50,484 nt of DNA from Streptomyces soli (GCF_003999195.1 NZ_RJVR01000077.1:1-50484); one strand, 5' to 3'. Positions 16,872 to 30,349 are shown, counted from the stretch's first letter. The notes: generated from the sequence alone by a model not told the origin. Translations and numbers: made by a program.

Positions 16872-17696
16872 CGCGAGGCCGCCTCAGCAGCCGTACGACC
16901 ACCACAGCGCCCCGGGAGCCAACTCCCGGGGCGCTGTTCGCTGTTCGAAGAATCGGCCGACCCGCGTCGACAGGAACGTCTCTCCACAATTCCGGGCCGC
17001 CGAGCCCGTCCACAGCCTGGGGATGCCCAAGTTGTCCCGATCCTGTCCACAGCGGGGACTCCGGCATACTCATGACTCCAGGTGGGAGGGCTGGGGATTT
17101 GTGGGCAACCCTCGTCCCCAGGCTGTGGACAGATCCACTGCCCACAGCGGCCGCTCGGAGTTGTCCACCGGCCGCCCACAGCCCAGGGCCGGTTGTCCCC
17201 AGCTTCTCCACAGCTCTGTCCACTGTTCGGCAACCAAACGCGCCCTCTCCCCGGTACGAGTGAAAGCCGTCACACCAAGGGGGTGGATTGGCCTGGGGAG
17301 AACCTGGGTATTCCTGGGGACAGTGCTGGGGAGAACCAGGCATGTCCTGTGCATCCCGTGTGCACAACTTTCGGTCGTCCACAGAACAGGCCGGTTGTCC
17401 ACGGGCCCCACCCACAGGCGCAGTGGATAAAAAACCGGGCCTGACCAGGGCTGGAACCACTTATCCACGGTATCCACAACCCCTATTACTACGACTACCC
17501 ATAGATCCCGGGAAACCTGCTTCGAAGTGGGTCCTGTGCACAACCGAGCCGCGGGCCGTCGGGCCCCGACCGACTTCGCTTGACCCAACCCGCACCGGTT
17601 GTCCGTGGCGGCTGTCAGACTGTTCTCCGGCAAGAGGGCCACGAGGGCCAAGCACAGTCGGCCACAGACAGCCAGCAACAGCAGGAGGCGGTTCCG
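16872..17696. other. origin of chromosome replication, oriC
   Basis: The 825-bp gap between dnaA and dnaN is packed with DnaA-box 9-mers close to TTGTCCACA on both strands: 17006-17014, 17043-17051, 17124-17132 (reverse), 17161-17169, 17204-17212, 17216-17224, 17375-17383, 17395-17403, 17461-17469 and 17470-17478, plus two TGTGCACAA variants at 17359-17367 and 17535-17543 and several TGTCCCCA-like weaker ones. The boxes fall in two groups separated by about 130 bp (17225-17355), as in other Streptomyces origins. A locally AT-richer stretch at about 17478-17510 and the AAAAAA-like run near 17428 are candidates for unwinding. No gene lies here. Confidence 0.97.
16905..16936 (+). terminator. dnaA terminator
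   Basis: A perfect 14-bp GC stem (16905-16918 with 16923-16936) and CCAA loop lie 33 bp after the dnaA stop, keeping transcription out of oriC. Confidence 0.85.
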
Positions 17697-18827
17697 GTGA
17701 AGATCCGGGTGGAGCGCGATGTACTCGCGGAGGCAGTGGCCTGGGCGGCCCGCAGTCTGCCGGCCCGTCCCCCGGTGCCGGTCCTCGCGGGGCTCCTGCT
17801 GAAGGCCGAGGACGGCAAGCTGAGCCTGTCCGGCTTCGACTACGAGGTCTCGGCCCGGGTCTCCGTGGAGGCCGACGTCGAGGAGGACGGCACCGTCCTG
17901 GTCTCCGGCCGGCTGCTCGCCGACATCTCCCGCGCACTTCCCAACAGGCCTGTGGAAATCTCCACCGACGGCGTCCGAGTCGTCGTGGTCTGCGGCAGCT
18001 CGCGATTCACACTCCACACCATGCCTGTGGACGAGTACCCGGCACTGCCCGCGATGCCCGTCGCCACCGGCACCGTCCCCGGCGAGGTCTTCGCCGCGGC
18101 CGCCGCCCAGGTGGCCATCGCCGCCGGACGCGACGACACCCTTCCGGTGCTCACCGGCGTTCGGATCGAGATCGAGGGCGACACCGTCACGCTGGCCTCG
18201 ACCGACCGCTACCGCTTCGCGGTCCGCGAGTTCCTGTGGAAGCCGGAGCAGCCCGACATCTCCGCCGTCGCCCTGGTGCCCGCCAAGACGCTGCTGGACA
18301 CCGCCAAGGCGCTCACCAACGGCGACACCGTGTCGATCGCCCTGGCAGGCTCCGGTGCCGGTGAGGGCCTCATCGGCTTCGAGGGCGCGGGCCGCCGCAC
18401 CACCACCCGGCTCCTCGAGGGCGACCTGCCGAAGTACCGCACGCTGTTCCCGACCGAGTTCGCCTCGGTCGCGGTGATCGAGACGCCACCCTTCGTGGAG
18501 GCCGTCAAGCGCGTCGCGCTGGTCGCCGAGCGCAACACCCCGGTCCGGCTGAGCTTCGAGCAGGGTGTGCTCACCCTGGAGGCCGGTTCGAGCGATGATG
18601 CACAGGCTGTGGAGCGGGTCGACGCCAAGCTGGAGGGCGACGACATCTCGATCGCCTTCAACCCCCAATTCCTGCTGGACGGGCTCAGCGCGATCGACTC
18701 CCCGGTGGCCCAGTTGTCGTTCACCACCTCGACCAAGCCCGCGCTGCTGAGCGGCCGTCCGGCGATCGACGCCGAAGCTGACGAGGCGTATAAGTACCTG
18801 ATCATGCCGGTCCGGCTTTCGGGCTGA
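17697..18827 (+). CDS. dnaN: DNA polymerase III sliding clamp (beta subunit)
   Basis: The 376-residue clamp encircles DNA and tethers polymerase III. The start is GTG 17697 (VKIRVERDVLAEAVAWAARS) with an AGGAGG ribosome site at 17683-17688; the open frame extends 39 codons into oriC but that part is not conserved. Three clamp domains follow one another, with the landmarks LSLSGFDYEVSARVSVEAD, RDDTLPVLTGVRIEIEGD and the C-terminal YKYLIMPVRLSG. Length and composition are standard. Confidence 0.98.
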   Translation: MKIRVERDVLAEAVAWAARSLPARPPVPVLAGLLLKAEDGKLSLSGFDYEVSARVSVEADVEEDGTVLVSGRLLADISRALPNRPVEISTDGVRVVVVCGSSRFTLHTMPVDEYPALPAMPVATGTVPGEVFAAAAAQVAIAAGRDDTLPVLTGVRIEIEGDTVTLASTDRYRFAVREFLWKPEQPDISAVALVPAKTLLDTAKALTNGDTVSIALAGSGAGEGLIGFEGAGRRTTTRLLEGDLPKYRTLFPTEFASVAVIETPPFVEAVKRVALVAERNTPVRLSFEQGVLTLEAGSSDDAQAVERVDAKLEGDDISIAFNPQFLLDGLSAIDSPVAQLSFTTSTKPALLSGRPAIDAEADEAYKYLIMPVRLSG

Positions 18828-18915
18828 GCCTGCCCGCTGAGCCTGCTGCGCCGGGGGTACACGCCCGACGTAGGCTCAACGTAGGTCAGGCAAGGCTTCG
18901 AACGAAGGATCAACG

Positions 18916-19791
18916 ATGGAGCTCGGTCTCATCGGTCTCGGCAAGATGGGCGGCAACATGCGCCTGCGCATCCGTCAGGCCGGCCACACCGTCATCGGCT
19001 ACGACCGCAACCCGGATCTCGCCGATGTCCACAGCCTCCAGGAGCTTGTGGACAAAATCGCCGCGCCGCGGGTCGTGTGGGTGATGGTCCCTGCCGGTGC
19101 CGCCACTCAGTCGACGGTCGACGAGCTCGCCGAGCTGCTCTCCCCCGGCGATGTCGTCGTCGACGGCGGCAACTCGCGCTGGACCGACGACGAGAAGCAC
19201 GCCAAGGAGCTGGCCGCCAAGGGCATCGGCTTCGTCGACTGCGGTGTCTCCGGCGGCGTCTGGGGCCTGGAGAACGGCTACGCGCTGATGTACGGCGGCG
19301 AGCCCGAGGACGTCGCGAAGGTCCGGCCGATCCTCAACGCCCTGAAGCCCGCGGGCCCGTACGGCTCGGTCCACGCGGGCAAGGTCGGCGCCGGGCACTT
19401 CGCGAAGATGGTCCACAACGGCATCGAGTACGCGATGATGCAGGCGTACGCCGAGGGCTGGGAGCTGCTCGAGGCGGTGGACTCGGTCACCGACGTCCGC
19501 GAGATCTTCCGGTCCTGGCGCGAGGGCACGGTCATCCGTTCCTGGCTGCTGGACCTGGCGGTCAACGCGCTGGACGAGGACGAGCACCTGGCCGGGCTCA
19601 AGGGCTACGCGGAGGACTCCGGCGAGGGCCGCTGGACGGTGGAGGCGGCGATCGACAAGGCGGTGCCGCTGCCGGCCATCACCGCCTCGCTGTTCGCCCG
19701 GTTCGCCTCCCGCCAGGAGGACTCGCCGCAGATGAAGATGGTCGCCGCCCTGCGCAACCAGTTCGGCGGCCACGCGGTCGAGAGCAATTAA
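18916..19791 (+). CDS. gnd: 6-phosphogluconate dehydrogenase (short, decarboxylating type)
   Basis: The 291-residue product belongs to the short GndA/YqeC-type 6-phosphogluconate dehydrogenases that are usually NAD-dependent and convert 6-phosphogluconate to ribulose 5-phosphate and CO2. The cofactor loop is GLIGLGKMGGNMRLRIRQAG; substrate motifs GVSGGVWGLENGYALMYGG and the catalytic AGHFAKMVHNGIEYAMMQAY with Lys and Asn are present. The long C-terminal dimerisation part of classical enzymes is shortened. It always lies between dnaN and recF in Streptomyces, with no obvious tie to replication. A GAAGGA ribosome site precedes ATG 18916. Confidence 0.93.
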   Translation: MELGLIGLGKMGGNMRLRIRQAGHTVIGYDRNPDLADVHSLQELVDKIAAPRVVWVMVPAGAATQSTVDELAELLSPGDVVVDGGNSRWTDDEKHAKELAAKGIGFVDCGVSGGVWGLENGYALMYGGEPEDVAKVRPILNALKPAGPYGSVHAGKVGAGHFAKMVHNGIEYAMMQAYAEGWELLEAVDSVTDVREIFRSWREGTVIRSWLLDLAVNALDEDEHLAGLKGYAEDSGEGRWTVEAAIDKAVPLPAITASLFARFASRQEDSPQMKMVAALRNQFGGHAVESN

Positions 19792-19824
19792 CAGCGCGCA
19801 AGGGAAGGAGGCCGGCGCACAGCC

Positions 19825-20955
19825 ATGCACGTCGCGCATCTGTCGCTCGCCGACTTCCGCTCCTACGCCCGGGTCGAGGTACCGCTCGATCCGGGCGTGA
19901 CGGCCTTCGTGGGGCCGAACGGCCAGGGCAAGACCAATCTGGTCGAGGCGGTCGGCTACCTGGCGACCCTCGGCAGCCACCGGGTCGCCAGTGACGCCCC
20001 GCTGGTACGGATGGGCGCGGACCGGGCGATCGTGCGGGCGGCGGTCGTCCAGGGCGACCGGCAGCAGCTGGTCGAGCTGGAGATCAACCCGGGCAAGTCG
20101 AACCGCGCCCGGATCAACCGCTCGTCGCAGGTGCGGCCGCGCGACGTCCTCGGCATAGTCCGCAGCGTCCTGTTCGCCCCCGAGGACCTGGCCCTGGTCA
20201 AGGGCGATCCCAGTGAGCGCCGCCGCTTCCTGGACGAGCTGCTCACCGCCCGCGCCCCGCGGCTCGCGGGCGTCCGAAGCGACTACGAGCGCGTCCTGAA
20301 GCAGCGCAATACCCTGCTCAAGTCCGCCGCGATGGCCCGCCGCCACGGCGGCCGCGGCGGCGACCTCACCACCCTGGACGTGTGGGACCAGCACCTGGCC
20401 CGGGTCGGCGCCGAGCTGCTGGCCTACCGGCTGGACCTCGTCCACGCCCTCCAGCCGCTGGCCGACAAGGCGTACGAGCAGCTGGCACCCGGTGGCGGCC
20501 CGCTCGCGCTGGAGTACCGGAGTTCGATCGGCGAACGGATCGCCGTGGCCTCCGGCCGCGAGGAGCTCTTCGCAGCCCTCATGGAGGCCCTGGGCGAATC
20601 CCGCAAGCAGGAGATCGAGCGCGGCGTGACCCTCGTCGGCCCGCACCGCGACGACCTGGTCCTCAAGCTGGGGCAGCTGCCCGCGAAGGGTTACGCGAGC
20701 CACGGCGAGTCCTGGTCGTACGCGCTCGCGCTGCGCCTGGCCTCGTACGACCTGCTGCGCGCCGACGGCAACGAGCCGGTGCTGGTCCTGGACGACGTCT
20801 TCGCCGAGCTGGACGAGAAGAGGCGCAAGCGGCTGGCGGAGCTGGTGGCGCCCGGCGAGCAGGTGCTGGTGACGGCGGCGGTGGACGACGACGTACCGGA
20901 CGTGCTGGTGGGCGCACGCTACGTGGTGGAGGACGGGACGGTGGAGCGGGCGTGA
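19825..20955 (+). CDS. recF: DNA replication and repair protein RecF
   Basis: The 376-residue SMC-like ATPase promotes RecA loading at gaps with RecO and RecR. Walker A is [20 protein letters not shown] at residues 29-48, the ABC-type signature region is [20 protein letters not shown] and Walker B is [20 protein letters not shown]. The [15 protein letters not shown]-terminus is typical. The stop overlaps the start of the DUF721 gene by 4 bp (GTGA). Confidence 0.97.
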   Translation: MHVAHLSLADFRSYARVEVPLDPGVTAFVGPNGQGKTNLVEAVGYLATLGSHRVASDAPLVRMGADRAIVRAAVVQGDRQQLVELEINPGKSNRARINRSSQVRPRDVLGIVRSVLFAPEDLALVKGDPSERRRFLDELLTARAPRLAGVRSDYERVLKQRNTLLKSAAMARRHGGRGGDLTTLDVWDQHLARVGAELLAYRLDLVHALQPLADKAYEQLAPGGGPLALEYRSSIGERIAVASGREELFAALMEALGESRKQEIERGVTLVGPHRDDLVLKLGQLPAKGYASHGESWSYALALRLASYDLLRADGNEPVLVLDDVFAELDEKRRKRLAELVAPGEQVLVTAAVDDDVPDVLVGARYVVEDGTVERA

Positions 20956-21491
20956 GCGACGACGAGATCCCGGTCCCCGCGCAGACCGCCGCCGAGCCGT
21001 CCGGGGTGGACCTGGCTCGGGTGGCGCTGCGCGCGGCCAAGGAGCAGGCGCGGGCGCGCGGGGCGGCGGCGCAGCAGAAGAAGCAGGCCAGGCGCGGTGG
21101 CCTGCGCAGTGGCGCGCGGGCGGACGGCCGGGACCCGCTGCCGCTGGGCGCGGCGATCAACCGTCTGATCACCGAGCGGGGCTGGGAGGCCCCTGCGGCG
21201 GTGGGCGGCGTGATGGGGCGCTGGCCGCAGCTGGTCGGCGACGACATCGCGCTGCACTGCGAGCCGCAGAAGTACGACGAGGAAGCCCGCGTACTCACCG
21301 TGCAGTGCGATTCCACGGCCTGGGCGACGCAGCTGCGGCTGCTCGCGCCGACCCTCGTGGCCAGGCTGAACGCCGATCTGGGCCATGGCACGGTCAAAGT
21401 GATCAAGGTGCTGGGCCCCGCCGGACCCCCGCGCTCCTACGGTCGGCTCCGGGCACCGGGCAGTCGTGGTCCGGGCGATACCTATGGGTAG
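20952..21491 (+). CDS. DUF721 domain protein (DciA-like)
   Basis: The 179-residue protein starts at GTG 20952 ([13 protein letters not shown]), overlapping recF. A Lys/Arg/Ala-rich disordered part (about 25-60) precedes a DUF721 domain ([20 protein letters not shown] and the [20 protein letters not shown] beta strand). DUF721 includes DciA, the ancestral loader or operator of the replicative helicase in bacteria lacking DnaC, and mycobacterial Rv0004 in the same place is the DciA homologue. I therefore infer a helicase-operating role in initiation. The order dnaA-dnaN-recF-dciA-gyrB-gyrA is conserved across actinobacteria. Confidence 0.85.
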   Translation: MSDDEIPVPAQTAAEPSGVDLARVALRAAKEQARARGAAAQQKKQARRGGLRSGARADGRDPLPLGAAINRLITERGWEAPAAVGGVMGRWPQLVGDDIALHCEPQKYDEEARVLTVQCDSTAWATQLRLLAPTLVARLNADLGHGTVKVIKVLGPAGPPRSYGRLRAPGSRGPGDTYG

Positions 21492-21558
21492 CCGGGGGTT
21501 GACAGCCCGAAGCCCTGTGCGCCCGCGTGAGCCCTTTTTGGACCGGGGCCGCGTGTAG

Positions 21559-23751
<2,193 letters not shown>

Positions 23752-23797
23752 GTCGGCCCGTATCAGCAGCCGCAGCTCGAAAGGATTTTGACCAGCA

Positions 23798-26407
<2,610 letters not shown>

Positions 26408-26410
26408 GCC

Positions 26411-27115
26411 GTGAGTGGAGCCACGGGTGCCGCGGGCGGGACGGGCGCCGAGGGAGCGCAGCCACTACCAGCTGCCCTGCCCGAAGCGCCCGGCGGCGCC
26501 CCTGGCTCACCCACGGGCAACGGCCCGCAGCAGGGGGGAAACACCGTGACCGATACCCGTCCGCCGCACCACCACGCGGTACGGCAGCAGCAGCCCTACG
26601 GCGGCGGGGTCCCGGCCCCGCCGCCGGACCTGCCCGCACAACCGGCACAGCCGGTACAGTCTCCGCAGGCCTACGTCCCGCCGTCCGGTACCCCGGAGAC
26701 AGCGGGCGTGCGCCGGCCGCGCCCCGCGGCCCGTACGGTCCCGCGCACCCGCAAGGCACGGCTGCGGGTTGCCAAGGCCGATCCCTGGTCCGTGATGAAG
26801 GTCAGCTTCCTGCTCTCCATCGCGCTGGGCGTCTGCAGCGTCGTGGCTGTCGTTGTCCTGTGGATGGTCCTGGACACCCTCGGGGTCTTCTCCACCGTCG
26901 GCGGCACCATCAGCCAGGCCACCGACTCCGGCACCGGCGGCGGCTTCGACCTGCAGTCCTTCCTCTCCCTGTCGAACGTGCTGACCTTCACCTCGATCAT
27001 CGCGGTCATCGACGTCGTCCTGGCCACGGCGCTGGCCACCCTGGGGTCGTTCATCTACAACCTCTCCGCGGGCATGGTGGGCGGCATCGAGCTGACTCTG
27101 GCGGAGGACGAGTAG
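26411..27115 (+). CDS. DUF3566 membrane protein
   Basis: The 234-residue product has a Gly/Pro/Gln-rich cytoplasmic half (1-110), a basic stretch, and a C-terminal DUF3566 domain with two membrane helices, about residues 134-158 (VSFLLSIALGVCSVVAVVVL) and 196-222 (FTSIIAVIDVVLATALATLG), ending in an acidic tail. The gene starts 4 bp after gyrA (GTG 26411) and is therefore in the gyrase operon. A DUF3566 gene directly after gyrA is conserved in actinobacteria (Rv0007 in M. tuberculosis). Its function is not established; the persistent coupling to gyrase is notable. Confidence 0.9.
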   Translation: MSGATGAAGGTGAEGAQPLPAALPEAPGGAPGSPTGNGPQQGGNTVTDTRPPHHHAVRQQQPYGGGVPAPPPDLPAQPAQPVQSPQAYVPPSGTPETAGVRRPRPAARTVPRTRKARLRVAKADPWSVMKVSFLLSIALGVCSVVAVVVLWMVLDTLGVFSTVGGTISQATDSGTGGGFDLQSFLSLSNVLTFTSIIAVIDVVLATALATLGSFIYNLSAGMVGGIELTLAEDE

Positions 27116-27173
27116 GCCGCCGATACCGATTTTGGGACATGGGCCCGGGTGCGCTAATCTTTCAACGCAGCGC

Positions 27174-27247
27174 GGGGCTATAGCTCAGACGGTTAGAGCG
27201 CTTCCCTGATAAGGAAGAGGCCACAGGTTCAAGTCCTGTTAGCCCCA
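27174..27247 (+). tRNA. tRNA-Ile (GAT anticodon)
   Basis: A complete 74-nt cloverleaf: acceptor stem GGGGCTA pairs with TAGCCCC, D stem GCTC/GAGC, anticodon stem CTTCC/GGAAG with loop CTGATAA, T arm ACAGG-TTCAAGT-CCTGT, discriminator A. The 3' CCA is not encoded. The position after gyrA is typical of actinobacteria. Confidence 0.97.
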
Positions 27248-27256
27248 CAGGTGGAT

Positions 27257-27296
27257 GAAACGGCCCGTACGGATCAAGATTCGTACGGGCCGTTTC
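27257..27296 (+). terminator. terminator after tRNA-Ile
   Basis: A perfect 15-bp stem (27257-27271 with 27282-27296) with a 10-nt loop and a downstream TT; it starts 9 bp after the tRNA. Confidence 0.85.
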
Positions 27297-27409
27297 CTTA
27301 TGGCGGCCGCATAGGTTGGGCGGGTAGCAGGTCACCGTTCGATATCGACCGGTGTGTATAGTCGGGCCCGTCGGAGGACCCCCAACGCCAAGAAGGAAGA
27401 GGTCGCGCG

Positions 27410-27550
27410 GTGAAGAAGTTTCTCCTGGTCGCACTGGCCGCCATCGGCGGTCTCCTCGTGTACCGCCAGATCCAGGCGGACCGCGCCGAGCAGGACCTGT
27501 GGACGGAGGCGACCGATTCCGTTCCGGCAGGTTCCGGTGCGAGCGTCTGA
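27410..27550 (+). CDS. DLW-39 family micro-protein
   Basis: A 46-residue protein starting at GTG 27410 (VKKFLLVALAAIGGLLVYRQ) with an N-terminal membrane helix or uncleaved signal anchor, then a charged segment containing the family's eponymous Asp-Leu-Trp (EQDLWTEATDSVPAG). An AGAAGGAAGAGG ribosome site precedes it. DLW-39 proteins are conserved actinobacterial small proteins of unknown function found in this same spot after the gyrA/tRNA region. A TATAGT hexamer at 27357-27362 may be a promoter -10. Confidence 0.9.
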   Translation: MKKFLLVALAAIGGLLVYRQIQADRAEQDLWTEATDSVPAGSGASV

Positions 27551-27568
27551 TACGCCAGGTTTTTTCGG

Positions 27569-27599
27569 GAAGCCCCGGCCGCATGGCGGCCGGGGCTTC
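27569..27599 (+). terminator. terminator after the DLW-39 gene
   Basis: A perfect 14-bp stem (27569-27582 with 27586-27599), ATG loop. A T-run (27560-27565) lies upstream, not downstream. Confidence 0.8.
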
Positions 27600-27693
27600 G
27601 CTGTTGCCGGACCGTGACGGCCCACGACTTGAGTTTGCTGCCGCAAATCAATAGCTTCGCAGCAGCAAATGCGACGCGAGGGGGAAGCGGCAC

Positions 27694-28515
27694 ATGCGTG
27701 AACGATGGGCCCTGATCGGCGGGCTGCTGCTGGCGGTGGTGGCCGGGGCGGTGGTCCCGGCCCAGGCGGCGGGCGCCTCCCAGGACAGCCTGATCATGGT
27801 GCTCGACTCCTCCGGCTCGATGGCGGGCGAGCGCATGGCGGCCGCCAAGAAGGCCGTCGACGAGGTGGTCGACACCCTGCCGGACGGCTATCCCACGGGG
27901 CTGCGCGTCTACGGCGCCGGCAAGACGCACGGCTGCGACGACACGTCGCTCGTGGAGCCCGTACAGCCGCTGGACCGGGCCGCGATGAAGAGCGCGGTGG
28001 CGGCGGTCGAGCCCAAGGGCGACACCCCCATCGGGCTCTCGCTGCGCAAGGCCGCCGGGGATCTGCCGGAGAGCGGCCGGGGGACGGTCCTGCTGGTGTC
28101 GGACGGGGAGGACACCTGCGGGGACCCGGCGCCCTGCGAGGTCGCGAAGCACTCGCGGACTCCGCCGGCCAGGGGGTCGGCCTGCGGATCGACGAGCTGC
28201 TGCCTGGTCAGACCCGCTTCTACAAGGTGCGGGTTGGCGGCGACGCTGGGCACCGGGGTCTACAAAGACGAGGTCGAGCCCGGCGAGACGCTCTTCTACC
28301 AGGTGCGGGTCGGCTGGGGGCAGCAGCTCTTCGCCACCGCCGAGTTGGGCAACGCCAAGGTGACGGGCAGCGGCGGCTTCGCCGGCAGCGGCGTACAGAT
28401 GGACCTCTACAACACCGCGCGAGGCTCGGTCGACAACAACTCGGTGTCCTACAGCGGTGAGCAGGCCTCCGTCGCGCTGGGCACGTCCCCGGCCCGGTAT
28501 ACCAACCGCTTCGGG
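27694..28515 (+). pseudogene. broken von Willebrand A-domain secreted/membrane protein
   Basis: The 5' part is sound: ATG 27694 with a GAGGGGG ribosome site, a signal peptide (LIGGLLLAVVAGAVVPAQA) and a VWA domain with the MIDAS motif VLDSSGSMAGERM. Near 28150 the coding sense jumps from this frame (PCEVAK) to another frame (ALADSAGQGVGLRID, about 28149-28245), where the rest of the VWA domain is missing and the text passes directly to ELLPGQTRFYKVRVGG; near 28240 it returns to the first frame (GVYKDEVEPGETLFYQVRVG). After about 28510 it runs into the antisense of the neighbouring kinase. At least one frameshift, one or two internal deletions and loss of the C-terminus are therefore visible. 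Intact relatives are about 400 residues with a C-terminal membrane helix. Confidence 0.8.
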
Positions 28516-29494
28516 GGCGTCGGCGGGGTGGCGAGGCGCTCGGGGACGGGCAGCGGCGGGGCGAGGTGGAAGCTGCCGGTCGTCTCGGAGGAGGGCACGG
28601 GATCCGCCGCCGGCTTGGCCATGGGTCCTGCCGGGCCGAAGCCCTCGGGCAGCGGGCCGATCTGGTCGAAGACCTCGACCGGCTCCTCGTCGATCCCCGG
28701 CTCCGGCAGCAGCTCCTGGGCCGCCGCGAGCGCCTTGCGTGCCCCCGTCGCCGTACGGAACCGGGCCTCTGGCTCCGGCTGCAGCAGCGCGCCGATCACC
28801 TGCCACAGGGGATCGGGCACGCCCACCGGCGCCCTCGGTGTGCCGTGCTCGTACATCGCGAAGATCGCCTGCTGGTCCGGCTTCTTCCCGCTGAGCAGAT
28901 ACAGCGCGACCAGCCCGGCCGCGACAGGTCGGCCGGGAAGTCCGGCTCGGCGCCCAGCATCTGCTCCGGCGCGAAGTAACCGGGCGTGCCGACCAGGTAG
29001 TTGGTCTCGGTGAGCCGGGGCTCGCCCTTGCGCATGGCGATGCCGAAGTCCGACAGGCGCAGGTGCGGCTGCCCGGTGCCGGTGGCCTCCAGGAGGATGT
29101 TCGCGGGCTTGATGTCGCGGTGCACCACGCCCTCGGCGTGCACGGCCGTCAGCCCGGACAGCAACTGGTCGAGGAGCAGGCACACATAGCGCGGCGGCAG
29201 CGGCCCGTAGTCCCCGATGACGTGCGACAGCGAGCCGCCGCGCACCAGGTCCATGGTGAACAGCACCTTGTCGTCGTCGGCCGCCCAGCTGGCCGGGGCC
29301 AGGACATGCGGGTGGTCGATGCGCATCGCCTGCTCGCGTACGAAGCGGAGCAGGGAGTGGGCGTCGCTCTGCAGCAGCACCTTCGCCGCGACATACCGCC
29401 CGCGCCGCCGGTCCCAGGCGCGCCACACCGCGCCCGCCCCGCCTCGCCCGATCGGGTCCACCAGCTCGTACCGGCCCGCGAAGACCTCACCCAT
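28449..29494 (-). pseudogene. broken Ser/Thr protein kinase
   Basis: From ATG 29494 the frame encodes MGEVFAGRYELVDPIGRGGA, an intact glycine loop, ATP lysine (YVAAKVLL), HRDIKPAN, SDFGIAM and the GTPGYFAPEQ activation region. After PDFPADL, at about 28921-28930, the sense continues in another frame (VAAGLVALYLLSGKKPDQQA), consistent with the loss of one base in a codon such as TTC. The second frame then runs through DQIGPLPEGFGPAGPM into a Pro-rich juxtamembrane part and stops at 28449. Relatives have a C-terminal membrane helix that is absent here. The last stretch (below about 28515) is probably antisense of the VWA gene, so the two converging genes look fused by a deletion. A sequencing error could explain the frameshift but not the missing 3' end. 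Confidence 0.8.
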
Positions 29495-29540
29495 GGCCTG
29501 CGTCCGCCCCCTGCTCCGTGCCTCGGTCGTACCCAGTCGC

Positions 29541-30089
29541 TCAGTCCTGGTGCGCCTCGAAGTGACTCACCGCGTCATCGGTGCGCCCGGCTCCGTACAC
29601 ACGGAGGAACTCTGCCAGTTGAGGGTGGTCCGGGGCGAGGGAGTCGGCGGCTTGTGTGATCTCCTCGGCGGACGCGACCGACCGCAGCAGCGACTGGATC
29701 TCCCGTACGACCCGACGCGCGAGCGGCGGCCGCTCACCGGAGGAGGTGCTGTGCCCGGGGGCGAGCAGCGACGACCCCTCCGACTGCCGGATCTCCGCCA
29801 TCCGCGCCGCCGCCTGCACGGAGGGCAGGGACCCGTCCGCGACCTGCCCGGCCAGTTCCTGGAGCGCCTGCAGCCGCTGCGCCACCGCCGGGTTGCCGAT
29901 CTTCGCCCGCTGCCCGCTCATCAGCTGCGACAGCATCGGCGCCGACAGCCCGAGCACCCCCGCCAGCCGTGACTGGTTGAGCCCCAGGTCGCCGATCAGC
30001 CGCCGGAACAGATCCCCCAGCGGCTCCCCGTACCAGCCCCGCTGCAGCTCCTGCGCGCGCATGGTGGCGTCCTGCGGCGATGTGTCCAT
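29541..30089 (-). CDS. XRE-like DNA-binding regulator
   Basis: The 182-residue protein starts at ATG 30089 (MDTSPQDATMRAQELQRGWY). A helix-turn-helix of the XRE/lambda-repressor type is seen at about residues 32-56 (LGLNQSRLAGVLGLSAPMLSQL), followed by a helical AVAQRLQALQELAGQVADG part and a C-terminal helical domain ending EFLRVYGAGRTDDAVSHFEA. It is directly upstream of the kinase gene (46 bp), and the pair is conserved in Streptomyces, so the regulator may control or be controlled by the kinase. Here the regulator is intact although the kinase is broken. Confidence 0.85.
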   Translation of the reverse strand: MDTSPQDATMRAQELQRGWYGEPLGDLFRRLIGDLGLNQSRLAGVLGLSAPMLSQLMSGQRAKIGNPAVAQRLQALQELAGQVADGSLPSVQAAARMAEIRQSEGSSLLAPGHSTSSGERPPLARRVVREIQSLLRSVASAEEITQAADSLAPDHPQLAEFLRVYGAGRTDDAVSHFEAHQD

Positions 30090-30200
30090 GCACGCTCCTG
30101 GGAGACTCATCTTTGCGGCTGCGAATCTTGCAAACCATCCTACGGACCCCGATACTCGGTCGGTGATCGCCGCCGCAACCGGTACCCTGGTCTGCGGCAC

Positions 30201-30273
30201 GGGGCCTTAGCTCAGTTGGTAGAGCGCTGTCTTTGCATGGCAGATGTCAGGGGTTCGACTCCCCTAGGCTCCA
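30201..30273 (+). tRNA. tRNA-Ala (TGC anticodon)
   Basis: A complete 73-nt cloverleaf: acceptor GGGGCCT with AGGCTCC (one G-T wobble), D stem GCTC/GAGC, anticodon stem CTGTC/GGCAG with loop TTTGCAT, T arm AGGGG-TTCGACT-CCCCT, discriminator A, no encoded CCA. I found no second copy of its 3' end in the window, so there is no sign of an integrated element. Confidence 0.97.
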
Positions 30274-30282
30274 CGGGATCTC

Positions 30283-30317
30283 ATCAGCGCGGGACCGCTT
30301 CGGCGGCCCGCGCTGAT
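30283..30317 (+). terminator. terminator after tRNA-Ala
   Basis: An 11-bp outer stem (30283-30293 with 30307-30317) is extended, after one unpaired A, by a 4-bp inner stem closed by a TTCG loop. It starts 9 bp after the tRNA and separates it from the SARP gene. Confidence 0.85.
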
Positions 30318-30349
30318 CTGCATCCGTCCGACTGCGGGGGCGGTGAGGC

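Noticed and set aside
17281..17340. Tandem TGGGGAGAAC/TGGGGACAG units in oriC as iterons
   Set aside because: They resemble weak reverse DnaA boxes (TGTCCCCA type) rather than plasmid-like iterons and have no regular spacing.
21499..21527. TTGACA at 21499-21504 as a gyrB promoter -35
   Set aside because: No TANNNT-like -10 lies 16-19 nt downstream, and it is over 230 bp from the gyrB start.
27694..29013. A single 439-residue protein reading through the VWA gene and the kinase region
   Set aside because: Only the first half has VWA character; after about 28510 it is the antisense of kinase coding sequence and Ser/Gly/Arg-rich.
30201..30273. tRNA-Ala as an attachment site of an integrated element
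   Set aside because: I found no integrase gene and no second copy of the tRNA 3' end in the window.
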